NCBI RefSeq assembly: GCF_001439845.1
Contig: NZ_JYLO01000001.1
Span: 1-64,000 of the forward strand
Length of the DNA stretch: 64,000 bases
Reading direction: 5' to 3'
Source of the DNA: Pseudomonas lactis
Lineage (GTDB): Bacteria > Pseudomonadota > Gammaproteobacteria > Pseudomonadales > Pseudomonadaceae
Each line of letters opens with the position of its first letter. Positions within the stretch are counted from its first letter, which is position 1. Under the pieces are notes generated by a model, which had not been told where the DNA came from, ran no database searches, and worked only from the letters and a program-made list of their open reading frames with translations. This document shows positions 52,982 through 61,971 of this stretch, piece after piece. Made by a program: the position numbers and the translations under genes.

Positions 52982-53165
52982 CTGCCAGGCTCTAACTTGA
53001 AAAAATCTGGTAAGGGTTGAAAAAAATTTGGTTTTGACCGCGCAAATTATTTTTTTCTGAAAAAGCCCGGATACGAAAAAATATGGGAAACGTCCTATTT
53101 TTCATGGGGAAATGGACTATAGCCGCCGCAGACGGTTTTCCTTATCAAAGGGATATCTCCTATTG
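52982..53165. other. AT-rich left edge of the island, with a 20-codon reading frame
   Basis: Runs of A and T dominate 53000-53100. ATG 53104 opens a 20-codon frame (MGKWTIAAADGFPYQRDISY) whose stop overlaps a possible ATG start at 53166 of the next gene (TGATG). It may be a leader peptide or the remnant of a broken gene start. No terminator or clear promoter found. Confidence 0.4.
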
Positions 53166-53855
53166 ATGAGCGGGTGCGACATGCAAAAGCTAATTCCGCG
53201 CGGAAAACTACAGAGTTTTGATCCTTCGACTATTGAACTCATAAGTCCATTTTCTGCGACGTCAATTGTTGAATTTCATCTTCCGTTTACTTCTGGTTTG
53301 CTTGGGCTGTCTGAGCTTATTAAAGAGTGTGATGTAGGTTTAAATTCGTGTGTAAATTGGAAGGTGCGAAAAACGATACTTGACAAGATTAAAAGCGGAG
53401 AGTGGTTGCTTGTTTCAGAACGGACGGGGGCTTTGAATCACTTGCATGCACAGCGATGTATTCCAAGTGGGTTCTCTTCTGGCCGGTTTGAAAGCGAGGA
53501 GGAGGTAGGGCCGGGAAAATGGGCTTTTTTCAGCATTGACTATGACGCAGTGAAGAACACCGCGATTATAGCTGCCAATCGTTTAGGGTCTATGGGTGAC
53601 CAAGGTCGAGTATTTGGTTCTGACGGCAAAGATTTAGCAAACACGACCAGAACACTTATCCAGCAATGGGTACCACTGAATGATTTCGAAGAGCACCGCA
53701 TCGCCGACTCTGCCGTACGTCGATATGGCGAGCTTCGGCATACTCCGCACAGGTTTCTGGAGGGCGAGGACAAGTGGCAGATTGGCGGGAAATCATGGCA
53801 CTGGCAGCCAGTCACACCAGATGAGGCGTATGAAAAAAAGGAGGGGGCAAAATGA
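53112..53855 (+). CDS. Unrecognised protein of the AT-rich island
   Basis: Up to 247 residues, not recognised. The start is open: ATG 53112 (MDYSRRRRFSLSKGYLLLMSGC) gives a basic N-terminus plus a short hydrophobic run and a lipobox-like LLMSGC; ATG 53166 (MSGCDMQKL) or 53181 (MQKLIPRGK) give a soluble protein. The middle is mixed alpha/beta (SGEWLLVSERTGALN; GPGKWAFFSIDYDAV) and the C-terminus is charged (WQIGGKSWHWQPVTPDEAYEKKEGAK). Base composition is far lower in G/C than the neighbours (25 of 60 at 53281-53340), which suggests recent acquisition. It overlaps the following membrane-protein gene by 4 bases, so they act together. Confidence 0.6.
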   Translation: MDYSRRRRFSLSKGYLLLMSGCDMQKLIPRGKLQSFDPSTIELISPFSATSIVEFHLPFTSGLLGLSELIKECDVGLNSCVNWKVRKTILDKIKSGEWLLVSERTGALNHLHAQRCIPSGFSSGRFESEEEVGPGKWAFFSIDYDAVKNTAIIAANRLGSMGDQGRVFGSDGKDLANTTRTLIQQWVPLNDFEEHRIADSAVRRYGELRHTPHRFLEGEDKWQIGGKSWHWQPVTPDEAYEKKEGAK

Positions 53856-54268
53856 GCCGTCGCAGAATTTGGCTGTTTTGGGGAGCGATGGATGCGATTT
53901 ATCTCATTTGGTATGCGTCCAATAGTTTTTTAAACAATAGAATTCCGTATCTAAGTGATGTGATAAGCGCTTCAAATATTTTGCGAGCGCACGGTGATGT
54001 GCAAATAGTTATGTTTGTGGGCGCGTTGGTTTTACAGGCCTCAATTTTTGCATCCTGCGCCATGTTTTTTCTTCAGAAAAAATCAGTCGTGTGGCTTGTC
54101 TTTTTTCAAACCCCCTTACGACTTGTGCTCGTTATCCCCTCCGTTTCGCTCCTGTTGATTGGCGCTCGAGTTTTGCCGCAGTACAACGTACTGGCAATGG
54201 CTGGATTGATCGGTGCATCGGAGATTTTAAAAGTCTGGAGCGTGTGGCGATGGGGCAAAAAATGCTGA
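53852..54268 (+). CDS. Small four-helix membrane protein of the AT-rich island
   Basis: 138 residues, about four hydrophobic segments (LFWGAMDAIYLIWYA, IVMFVGALVLQASIFASCAMFFL, LRLVLVIPSVSLLLIGARV, VLAMAGLIGASEILKVWSV) and a basic C-terminus (WRWGKKC). Not recognised. ATG overlaps the stop of the preceding gene (ATGA, 53852-53855). Such a soluble/membrane pair with foreign base composition would fit a toxin-immunity or effector-immunity pair, but there is no motif that proves it. Confidence 0.6.
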   Translation: MSRRRIWLFWGAMDAIYLIWYASNSFLNNRIPYLSDVISASNILRAHGDVQIVMFVGALVLQASIFASCAMFFLQKKSVVWLVFFQTPLRLVLVIPSVSLLLIGARVLPQYNVLAMAGLIGASEILKVWSVWRWGKKC

Positions 54269-54279
54269 CGCTGACCTAG

Positions 54280-54368
54280 TGTGGGAGCGGGCTTGCCCGC
54301 GAAGGCGGCGTGTCAGTCACTGAATATTCAACTGAACCACCGCTTTCGCAGGCAAGCCAGCTCCCACA
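54280..54368. repeat. REPIN, TGTGGGAGC family
   Basis: TGTGGGAGCGGGCTTGCCCG at 54280 and GCAGGCAAGCCAGCTCCCACA ending at 54368. It bounds the AT-rich island on the right. Confidence 0.9.
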
Positions 54369-54505
54369 TTTTGTTTGTCGTATGACGAATATCAGCGATT
54401 TGCTGATGCCTACCCTAAAACCCGCTTTACTCAAGCCACATCCCACCACTCATCTGCGAAATTGTTTCAAAACTTGACGGCGAACCCTTCCTCCACCATA
54501 TTGAT

Positions 54506-54521
54506 AGTTAGCAAACTAACT
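54506..54521. promoter_or_regulatory. Candidate MarR operator
   Basis: AGTTAG-CAAA-CTAACT, a perfect 6-4-6 inverted repeat ending 16 bases before the MarR start. MarR proteins bind dyads of this size, so it probably mediates autorepression of the regulator and the efflux operon. Confidence 0.65.
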
Positions 54522-54537
54522 GTATGCGAACTATCCA

Positions 54538-54984
54538 GTGCCTCAATCCCTCGAACAACTCCAGATGAGCCTCAGCAGCAGCATGGTGGTGGGCGCCCGT
54601 AATTGGCGCAAAATCTGCCAGACCACGCTGGTGAGCTATGGCATCTCCGAAGCCTGCGCCGTGCCGTTGTTGATGATCGGTCGCTTGGGCGACGGTGTGC
54701 ATCAGGTCAAAGTAGCCCAGGCGTCCGGTATGGAAAGCCCATCACTGGTGCGCCTGCTCGACCGGCTGTGCGGTGACGGCTACGTCTGCCGCACCGAAGA
54801 CATCCACGACCGCCGCGCCAAGGCCCTGAGCCTTACCGAGCGTGGCCGTGAGTTGGTGCAAGCGGTGGAAGCGCAACTGGTGCGCCTGCGCAAGGATGTG
54901 TTAGCAGATATCGCCCCCGACGATCTGCAAGCCGCACTGCGTGTCTTGCGCGCCTTCGAAGCGGCTGAGGCTGTGTCGTCTTGA
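54538..54984 (+). CDS. MarR-family regulator of the efflux operon
   Basis: 148 residues. Winged helix with recognition region VKVAQASGMESPSLVRLLDRLCGDGYVCRTEDIHDRRAKALSLTERG (about 60-105). It should repress the operon that starts with it and respond to an aromatic or phenolic effector, as is usual for regulators of AaeB/FusC pumps. Start GTG 54538 (MPQSLEQLQ) matches the family; ATG 54565 is the alternative. Stop overlaps the TTG start of the next gene. Confidence 0.9.
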   Translation: MPQSLEQLQMSLSSSMVVGARNWRKICQTTLVSYGISEACAVPLLMIGRLGDGVHQVKVAQASGMESPSLVRLLDRLCGDGYVCRTEDIHDRRAKALSLTERGRELVQAVEAQLVRLRKDVLADIAPDDLQAALRVLRAFEAAEAVSS

Positions 54985-57059
54985 ACGGATTTTTTACCGG
55001 CTTCCCGCCTGCCCGCGACTGGTTCTACGGGGTGCGTACCTTCGCCGCGTCGATGATCGCGCTGTACATCGCCATGCTTATGCAAATGCCGCGTCCGTAC
55101 TGGGCGATGGCCACGGTGTATATCGTCTCCAGCCCGTTTGTCGGCCCTACCAGTTCCAAAGCCCTGTACCGCGCCATCGGCACCTTGATGGGCGCGGCGG
55201 CGGCGGTGCTGTTTGTGCCGATGTTCGTGCAGTCACCCTACATTCTGGTGGTGGTGATTGCGTTGTGGACCGGCACTTTGCTGTTTCTGTCCATGCACCT
55301 GCGCACCGCGAATAACTACGCCCTGATGCTGGCCGGCTACACCTTGCCGCTGATTGCTCTGCCGGTGGTGGATAACCCCTTGGCGGTCTGGGATGTGGCG
55401 GAGGCGCGTACCGAAGAAATTTTCCTCGGCATCGCGGTCGCGGCGGTGGTGGGCGCGATGTTCTGGCCCCGGCGCCTGATGCCGGTGTTCGATGGCTCGG
55501 TGGCCAAGTGGTTCAGCGACGCGCAGGTCTACAGCCAGCGCTTTCTCAGCCGCAAGGTCGACCCCGAAGAAGTCAGCAACCTGCGCGGCGGCATGGTCGC
55601 CACCTTCAACACCCTCGAATTGATGATCGGCCAACTGCCCCACGAAGGCGCGCGCCCGCAGACGGTGCGCAACACCAAGGAACTGCGCGGGCGCATGATT
55701 CACCTGCTGCCGGTGATCGACGCGTTGGATGATGCGGTGTACGCCATTGAGCACCGTGCGCCGGAGTTTCTCGATCAGCTCACGCCGCTGTTGGAAGAGG
55801 CCAATGCCTGGCTGCAAAGCACCACCGAACAAGCGCCCCTGGATCGCTGGCGCGTGCTGCGTGACAAGATCGACGCCGCGCAACCCCAAGGCGAAGCGCT
55901 GGATGACCGTCACACCTTGCTGTTCTCCAACGCCCTATACCGCCTGGGCGAATGGGTCGACCTGTGGCAAGACTGCCGCAGCCTGCAAGCCGCCATTCAG
56001 TGCGAAAGCCAGGACACCTGGCGCGCTGTCTACCGCCACTGGCGCCTGGGCCGGCTCACGCCATTCCTCGACCGTGGGCTGATGTTCTACTCGGCGTTTT
56101 CCACCGTCACCGCAATCATTGTCGCTTCGGTATTGTGGATTCTGCTGGGCTGGACCGACGGCGGCAGCGCTGTAATCCTCGCCGCCGTGGCGTGCAGCTT
56201 TTTCGCCTCGATGGACGACCCGGCACCGCAGATCTATCGGTTCTTTTTCTGGACCGCCATGTCGGTGCTGTTCGCCAGCCTGTATCTGTTTCTGGTGCTG
56301 CCCAACCTGCATGACTTCCCCATGCTGGTGCTGGCCTTCGCCGTGCCGTTTATCTGCATCGGCACGCTTACGGTGCAGCCACGTTTCTACCTGGGCATGT
56401 TGCTGACGCTGGTCAATACGTCGTCCTTCATCAGCATCCAGGGCGCCTATGACGCCGACTTTCTCAACTTCGCCAACGTCAACCTGGCGGGGCCGGTGGG
56501 CCTGCTGTTCGCGTTCGTGTGGACCTTGATCGCCCGACCCTTCGGCGCTGAACTGGCGGCCAAGCGCCTCACCCGTTTCAGCTGGCGCGACATCGTCAGC
56601 CTCACCGAGCCTGCCACCCTGGCCGAGCACCGGCACATGGCCGCACAAATGCTCGACCGCCTGATGCAGCACCTGCCGCGCCTGGCCCTCACCGGCCAGG
56701 ACACCGGCATCGCCCTGCGCGACCTGCGCGTGGCGCTGAACCTGCTCGACTTGTTGGCCTACTCGCCACGCATCCTCGGTGTGCCACGGGTGTTGCTCAA
56801 CCAGGTGGTGGAAGGCGTGGGCGGTTACTTCAAGGCGTGCCTGAAGGCGGGTGAACGCTTGCCCGCGCCCAGCGGTCTGCTGATGACCCTGGACCGCACG
56901 CGCCGTGCCCTCAACGGCCAGGGCCTGCAAGACGAAGACGACACCCGCCTGCACCTGCTGCACGCCTTGGCCGGCCTGCGCCTGGCGTTGTTGCCCGGTG
57001 TGGAATTCATTGGCGGCACGGAAATGGAAGCGCCGCTACCCGATGGAGCGCCTTTATGA
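54981..57059 (+). CDS. AaeB/FusC-family inner-membrane efflux protein
   Basis: 692 residues with two hydrophobic halves (about 15-170 and 370-510), separated and followed by cytoplasmic helical domains, as in AaeB (p-hydroxybenzoate efflux) and FusC (fusaric acid). Motifs: RPYWAMATVYIVSSPFVGPTSSKALYRAIGT near the N-terminus and ILLGWTDGGSAVILAAVACSFF in the second half. The start is TTG 54981, overlapping the MarR stop (TTGA). Together with the DUF1656 protein, HlyD adaptor and NodT channel it makes a complete pump. Substrate likely an aromatic acid, by family only. Confidence 0.9.
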   Translation: MNGFFTGFPPARDWFYGVRTFAASMIALYIAMLMQMPRPYWAMATVYIVSSPFVGPTSSKALYRAIGTLMGAAAAVLFVPMFVQSPYILVVVIALWTGTLLFLSMHLRTANNYALMLAGYTLPLIALPVVDNPLAVWDVAEARTEEIFLGIAVAAVVGAMFWPRRLMPVFDGSVAKWFSDAQVYSQRFLSRKVDPEEVSNLRGGMVATFNTLELMIGQLPHEGARPQTVRNTKELRGRMIHLLPVIDALDDAVYAIEHRAPEFLDQLTPLLEEANAWLQSTTEQAPLDRWRVLRDKIDAAQPQGEALDDRHTLLFSNALYRLGEWVDLWQDCRSLQAAIQCESQDTWRAVYRHWRLGRLTPFLDRGLMFYSAFSTVTAIIVASVLWILLGWTDGGSAVILAAVACSFFASMDDPAPQIYRFFFWTAMSVLFASLYLFLVLPNLHDFPMLVLAFAVPFICIGTLTVQPRFYLGMLLTLVNTSSFISIQGAYDADFLNFANVNLAGPVGLLFAFVWTLIARPFGAELAAKRLTRFSWRDIVSLTEPATLAEHRHMAAQMLDRLMQHLPRLALTGQDTGIALRDLRVALNLLDLLAYSPRILGVPRVLLNQVVEGVGGYFKACLKAGERLPAPSGLLMTLDRTRRALNGQGLQDEDDTRLHLLHALAGLRLALLPGVEFIGGTEMEAPLPDGAPL

Positions 57060-57265
57060 TCGGTGACCTGGATATCAGCGGGGTGTTCCTGCCCACGCTG
57101 CTAGTGCTGATGGGCATTACTTATGTGTTGTTTCTGGTGGTGCACGGGCTGTTGACGCGCATGCACTTCTATCGCCTGGTCTGGCACCGGGCATTGTTCA
57201 ATGTGGGGCTCTACGCGCTGTTGCTGGGCGCTGTGGACTCACTCAGTCGATATTTGATGACATGA
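57056..57265 (+). CDS. DUF1656 (AaeX-like) small membrane protein
   Basis: 69 residues with two hydrophobic helices (VFLPTLLVLMGITYVLFLVV; ALFNVGLYALLLGAV). DUF1656 genes nearly always sit between the AaeB-like and AaeA-like genes, as here, with 4-base overlaps on both sides. Role in the pump unknown. Confidence 0.92.
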   Translation: MIGDLDISGVFLPTLLVLMGITYVLFLVVHGLLTRMHFYRLVWHRALFNVGLYALLLGAVDSLSRYLMT

Positions 57266-58152
57266 AAAAACCTTTTTTGACTATCGGCCGTGTCGTCCTG
57301 ACGTTGTTGGTCGTGAGTTTCGCGGTCGTCGTGGTGTGGCGCATGGTCATGTATTACATGTTTGCGCCCTGGACCCGTGACGGCCACATCCGTGCCGACA
57401 TCGTGCAGATCGCTCCGGACGTGTCCGGGCTGATCCAGCGCGTGGACGTGCGCGACAACCAGTTGGTGAGCAAGGGCCAGGTGCTCTTCGCCGTTGACCA
57501 GGACCGCTTCAAGCTGGCCCTGCGCCAAGCCCAGGCCGCCGTGGCCGACCGCCAGGAAACCCTGGCCCAGGCCCAGCGCGAATACAAGCGTAACCGTGGC
57601 CTGGGCAACCTGGTGCCCAGCGAGCAACTGGAAGAGAGCCAGTCCCGCGTCGCCCGCGCCCAGTCGGCCCTGGCCGAAGCCCAGGTGACAGTGGACTCCG
57701 CCCAACTCAACCTCGACCGCTCGGTGATCCGCAGCCCCGTGGACGGCTACGTCAACGACCGCGCACCGCGTACCCAGGAATTCGTCACCGCCGGGCGCCC
57801 GGTGCTGTCGGTGGTGGACAGCAATTCCTTCCACATCGACGGTTACTTCGAAGAGACCAAGCTCGACGGCATCCATGTCGGCATGGGCGTGGACATCCGT
57901 GTGATCGGCGACAATGCGCGCCTGCATGGCCACGTGCAAAGCATCGTCGCCGGTATCGAAGACCGCGACCGCAGCAGCGGCTCCAACCTGTTGCCCAACG
58001 TCAACCCGGCGTTCAGTTGGGTGCGCCTGGCCCAGCGGATCCCGGTGCGTATCGCCTTTGATGACGTGCCGGCGGACTTTCGCATGATCGCCGGGCGCAC
58101 CGCGACGGTGTCGATCATCGACGACAAGGTCAAAGACGGGGACAAACCATGA
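57262..58152 (+). CDS. AaeA/HlyD-like membrane-fusion protein
   Basis: 296-residue periplasmic adaptor: N-terminal helix (VVLTLLVVSFAVVVVWRMV, about 12-30), lipoyl halves (IRADIVQIAPDVSGLIQRVD, about 44-63; LDRSVIRSPVDGYVNDRAP) and a coiled coil with YKRNRGLGNLVPSEQLEES. GLGNLV-type hairpin tips are typical of AaeA/EmrA relatives. 4-base overlaps with the genes on both sides. Confidence 0.92.
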   Translation: MKKPFLTIGRVVLTLLVVSFAVVVVWRMVMYYMFAPWTRDGHIRADIVQIAPDVSGLIQRVDVRDNQLVSKGQVLFAVDQDRFKLALRQAQAAVADRQETLAQAQREYKRNRGLGNLVPSEQLEESQSRVARAQSALAEAQVTVDSAQLNLDRSVIRSPVDGYVNDRAPRTQEFVTAGRPVLSVVDSNSFHIDGYFEETKLDGIHVGMGVDIRVIGDNARLHGHVQSIVAGIEDRDRSSGSNLLPNVNPAFSWVRLAQRIPVRIAFDDVPADFRMIAGRTATVSIIDDKVKDGDKP

Positions 58153-59591
58153 AGCGGCTTCTGGCAACCGCTTCCCTGGGGTTGTTGCTGTCGGCCTGCC
58201 AAGTGGTGGGGCCCGATTACAAACTGCCGGAACAGGCCGCCGTCAACCGTGGCGACCTGCAAGGGCCGATCATGGGCGAGGGCAGCAACGTCGTCTCGGC
58301 ACCGGTGCCGGCCGATTGGTGGAAGCTGTACAAAGACCCGCGCCTGGACGAACTGGTGCGCCAGGCCATGGCCTCCAACACCGACCTGCGCGTGGCCGCC
58401 GCCAACCTGCAGCGCTCGCGTTACCAGGTGCAGCAGGCTGAATCCGCTGGCGGCTGGAGTGCCGGCGTCAAGGCCGAGGCCCAGCGCTTGCAGGAGTCTG
58501 GCGAGGCCTTCTTGCTGCCGGACAAAGTCCCGGTCGGCAATATCGGTAGCGTCGGGATTACCACGTCTTATCAATTCGACCTGTTCGGCACCTTGCAGCG
58601 TGGCATCGAAAGCGCCCAGGCCAGCGCCGACGCGACCCAGGCCGCGGCGGATATCGCCCGCATCACCCTGGTGGCCGATGTGGTGCGCTCCTATACCCAG
58701 GTGTGTGCGGCCAACGAAGAACTGGCGATTGCCAACGAGTCCCTCGACCTGCAAGCCCAGAGCACCAAACTGACCCAGCGCCTGCGCGATGCCGGGCGGG
58801 GCGATGAGACTCAGGTGACTCGCTCGCAAACCCAATACAAATCCTTGCGCGCCGACATACCGCGCTATGAAGCCTCGCGTCAGGCGGCGCTGTTCCGGCT
58901 GTCGATGTTGCTGGCCAAACCGGTCGACCAACTGCCAGCCGGCACGGGCACCTGCGCTGAGCTGCCGCATATCGCTCAATTGCTGCCAGTAGGCGACGGC
59001 GCCACGCTGCTCAAGCGCCGCCCTGATGTGCGCCAGGCCGAACGCCAATTGGCCGCCGCCACGGCACGCATCGGCGTGGCGACCGGCGCGTTGTACCCGG
59101 ATATCAGCATCGGCGCCACGGTCGGCACCGTCGGCTTGCTGGAAAACCTCGGCACGCCTGCTACCAACCGCTGGGGCTTTGGCCCAATGATCAGCTGGAC
59201 TGTACCGACCAACGGTGCCCGCGCCCGCGTGCATGAAGCTGAAGCCGCGACCCAGGGCGCCTTGGCCCACTTCGACGGCGTGGTGCTCAACGCCATCCGC
59301 GAAACCCAGACCGGCCTGGCCCAATACACCGCCGTGTTGCAACGCCGCGACGCCCTGGCCGACGCCGAACAGTCGGCGCGAGAAGCCGCCGGCCAGACCC
59401 ATCGCTTCTTCCAGGCCGGCCGCGAATCCTTCCTGGCCGACCTGCAAGCCACGCGCACCTACACCGATATGCGTGCGCAACTGGCGGCGGCCAACACCCA
59501 GGTTGCCATGAGCCAGATCGATCTGTTCCTGGCCCTGGGCGGCGGTTGGGAAAGCGGACGAACGCAAGGGGTAAAACCCGGCAAACCGTGA
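58149..59591 (+). CDS. NodT-family outer-membrane efflux lipoprotein
   Basis: 480-residue TolC-like channel of the AaeB/FusC-type pump. Lipoprotein signal LATASLGLLLSACQVVGPDY (lipobox LSAC, Cys about 17), two OEP repeats, and conserved RRPDVRQAERQLAAATARIGVA. The family places it as outlet of the tripartite complex with the HlyD adaptor. Last gene of the operon; about 80 bases follow before the next gene. Confidence 0.91.
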   Translation: MKRLLATASLGLLLSACQVVGPDYKLPEQAAVNRGDLQGPIMGEGSNVVSAPVPADWWKLYKDPRLDELVRQAMASNTDLRVAAANLQRSRYQVQQAESAGGWSAGVKAEAQRLQESGEAFLLPDKVPVGNIGSVGITTSYQFDLFGTLQRGIESAQASADATQAAADIARITLVADVVRSYTQVCAANEELAIANESLDLQAQSTKLTQRLRDAGRGDETQVTRSQTQYKSLRADIPRYEASRQAALFRLSMLLAKPVDQLPAGTGTCAELPHIAQLLPVGDGATLLKRRPDVRQAERQLAAATARIGVATGALYPDISIGATVGTVGLLENLGTPATNRWGFGPMISWTVPTNGARARVHEAEAATQGALAHFDGVVLNAIRETQTGLAQYTAVLQRRDALADAEQSAREAAGQTHRFFQAGRESFLADLQATRTYTDMRAQLAAANTQVAMSQIDLFLALGGGWESGRTQGVKPGKP

Positions 59592-59672
59592 GGTGATTGC
59601 TATGCTTTGTCAGGTGAGGCGTCGTGACGCTTCACCCGACAAAGCTCGCGTTTGCTCATGGGGATTCCAAGA

Positions 59673-60305
59673 ATGAAAAACCCTTATGCTCCCGCTTTCT
59701 GGTGCGTGCTCTTCGCACTGGTTTTGTTATCGGCCGCGTATTTTTACGGCGTCATGCTCGCCCATCAACTCGACAAGGCCATGGTGTTCCTCGACAGCGC
59801 CTGCCTGGTGATCGGCACCTTATCCATCGGCGTGGTGGCCTGGGCGTCGTATCAAAACCAGCGGGTGAAGAAAAAACTCCTCGAACAGGGCAAGACCCGC
59901 GTGGCGATCTGGGACACCAAGGTCGCCCTGCGCCGCGTCGAAACCGTGTTCGACCGCTATTTCTGGGGCAGTTACTGGCAGCCGGGGCGCACGTTCCAGG
60001 AAGTCATGGGCGACCTCACCGGCACGCCGCTGGAAAAAAGCCTCGAAGTCCTGAAAAAACAATGCGTGCTGCTGGACCGACAGGTTGCTGACGGTAGGCA
60101 CTGGCTGGATAACGCGCGGGAATTGTCCGACGTGGCCACGCAAATGGCCCGCGAGCGCTACCAGCTGGACTTTTGCGACCCCAAGGCCGACACCCCCGGC
60201 AATGCCGTGATACACCGCGAGTTCGAGGTGCTGGTGTACACCTGGACCGCGCGCTTGAAGAGTTTTGATCACCAACTGGATGAAGTCGAACAAGAGTACT
60301 CCTGA
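59673..60305 (+). CDS. Small inner-membrane protein, function unknown
   Basis: About 210 residues. Two N-terminal transmembrane helices (FWCVLFALVLLSAAYFYGVM; ACLVIGTLSIGVVAWASY) and a cytoplasmic helical part (about 65-210) with coiled-coil character (SFDHQLDEVEQEYS). Not recognised beyond conserved hypothetical of pseudomonads. ATG 59673 (MKNPYAPAF) has GGGGA about eight bases before it; TTG 59652 and ATG 59658 upstream are in frame. Confidence 0.7.
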   Translation: MKNPYAPAFWCVLFALVLLSAAYFYGVMLAHQLDKAMVFLDSACLVIGTLSIGVVAWASYQNQRVKKKLLEQGKTRVAIWDTKVALRRVETVFDRYFWGSYWQPGRTFQEVMGDLTGTPLEKSLEVLKKQCVLLDRQVADGRHWLDNARELSDVATQMARERYQLDFCDPKADTPGNAVIHREFEVLVYTWTARLKSFDHQLDEVEQEYS

Positions 60306-60452
60306 ACTCCTGCTGAACTGATCCCTCTGAAAGGCTGGGCCGTTTACGCCCGCCAGTGCTAATCTTCCCCCGTTTTCGGCGGGCTTGAGCCAATCCCCTC
60401 AGGGGTTCAAGGAAGACAGCCCACTTCTCACAGGATTTGATCAGGTCACTTC

Positions 60453-61949
60453 ATGAATAAGCCAGCCGTTGTTTTCTTGGGTTTTGTTGTCGCCGTCGGC
60501 GCCGTCAGTGCGGGCGGTGCCTGGTACACCGGTAAACAACTGGAGCCGGTCCTGCAAACCGCTATCCAGAGCGCCAATAAAGAACTGCAGACCTCCATGG
60601 CCGGCGTCGATGGCAGCGTGACCCTGGAGCTGGTGTCCCTGGACCGTGGCGTGTTCAGCAGCACCGCGCATTATCGCCTCAAGGGCCAAGGCAGCGTGTT
60701 CGGCGAAGACAACCCGAACCCTGAATTGCTGTTCGTCGACCATATCGAACACGGCCCGCTGCCGTTCTCGCGCCTGGTGACCCTCAAGTGGTTGCCGGTC
60801 ATGGCCACCAGTCACTACGAACTGGAAAAGAACCCCACCACCGAAAAATGGTTCGCCGCCAGCAAAGACGTGTCGCCGCTCAAAGGCGTGGCGAATATCG
60901 GCTATAGCCGTTCGGTCAGCGGCAACATCGAATTGCTGCCTCTGGAATTCAAGGATGCCACCTCGTCGGTGAGCTTCTCCGGCGCCAACCTCAACTTCGA
61001 CAGCAGCGCCGAAGGCCAGAAGGTCAAGGCCGAAGGCTTCATGAACAGCCTCAAAGTTGCCGCAGTGGACGCCGAAGGCGCACCGTTCGAAGCGGAACTG
61101 GCCGGCCTGACCGTGGCCAGCAACCTGGAAAAAACCACCTTCGGTTTCTACACCGGCCAGAACACCGTGGAGCTGACCGACACCAAGGTCACCTTCGGCC
61201 CGCAGAAAGCCGTGTTGACCCTCAAAGGCTTCGAGCAGAAAGACTCCAGCGAGACCAAGGACAACAACCTGGCTGGCCGCGTCGACTACAAGATCGACGA
61301 GATCGGCTACCAGGGCAAAGCAGTCGGTTCGGCCGCCATGGCCGTGAGCATGAAGAACGTCGACATCCCGGCGATGCTGGTGCTGACCAAGCTCTACCAG
61401 GACAAAATGCAACCGGTGCAAGCCGCCGCCGCTGCCGGTCAACCGGTGCCGGAGCTGCAAATGACCGAAGCCGAGCAAGCCCTGGCCGAAGCCAACGTCA
61501 ACCAGGTGCTGGCCGCCAAGCCGCAACTGGCCGTGGAAAACCTGTCGCTCAAAACCACCCGTGGCGAAAGCAAGTTCAACCTGGTGGTGGACCTGACCAA
61601 GCCAACGTCCATGGAACTGCCACCGGTTGAGCTGGGCAAGCAAATGGTCTCGCTGCTGGATGCCAACCTCACCCTGTCCAAGCCGATGATCAGCGACGTG
61701 GCGGCCCTGCAAGCCCAGGTGGGCGGCGTGACCGACCCGCAAGCCATCGAGCAGCAATCGCAGATGGCGGCCGAGATGGTCAGCAGCATGGCGGTCGGCA
61801 CTCAACTGGCGACCCTGGTGGGTACCGATGTGGTCTCCAAGCTGCACTACGCCAATAACGAAGTGACCTTCAACGGCCAGAAGATGACCGTTGAGCAGTT
61901 CCTCAGCTTTGTGATGTCCAAAGCCGGTGCGGTCAGCGGCGCCCAATAA
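60453..61949 (+). CDS. DUF945 (YdgA-like) protein
   Basis: 498 residues. N-terminal membrane anchor (VVFLGFVVAVGAVSAGGAWYTG, about 6-27), then the periplasmic DUF945 domain with repeated beta-strand segments (VTLELVSLDRGVFSSTAHYRL; LLFVDHIEHGPLP). YdgA-like proteins are of unknown biochemical role; links to surface behaviour have been reported in enterobacteria. ATG 60453 gives MNKPAVVFLG. The 147 bases upstream contain small GC-rich hairpins but no clear terminator. Confidence 0.85.
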   Translation: MNKPAVVFLGFVVAVGAVSAGGAWYTGKQLEPVLQTAIQSANKELQTSMAGVDGSVTLELVSLDRGVFSSTAHYRLKGQGSVFGEDNPNPELLFVDHIEHGPLPFSRLVTLKWLPVMATSHYELEKNPTTEKWFAASKDVSPLKGVANIGYSRSVSGNIELLPLEFKDATSSVSFSGANLNFDSSAEGQKVKAEGFMNSLKVAAVDAEGAPFEAELAGLTVASNLEKTTFGFYTGQNTVELTDTKVTFGPQKAVLTLKGFEQKDSSETKDNNLAGRVDYKIDEIGYQGKAVGSAAMAVSMKNVDIPAMLVLTKLYQDKMQPVQAAAAAGQPVPELQMTEAEQALAEANVNQVLAAKPQLAVENLSLKTTRGESKFNLVVDLTKPTSMELPPVELGKQMVSLLDANLTLSKPMISDVAALQAQVGGVTDPQAIEQQSQMAAEMVSSMAVGTQLATLVGTDVVSKLHYANNEVTFNGQKMTVEQFLSFVMSKAGAVSGAQ

Positions 61950-61971
61950 ACCTGAAATGCAGTAAAAAATG

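Noticed and set aside
53112..54268. Type VI effector-immunity pair as a firm call
   Set aside because: No PAAR, VgrG, Hcp or other T6SS gene in the window and no known effector motif; kept only as a hypothesis.
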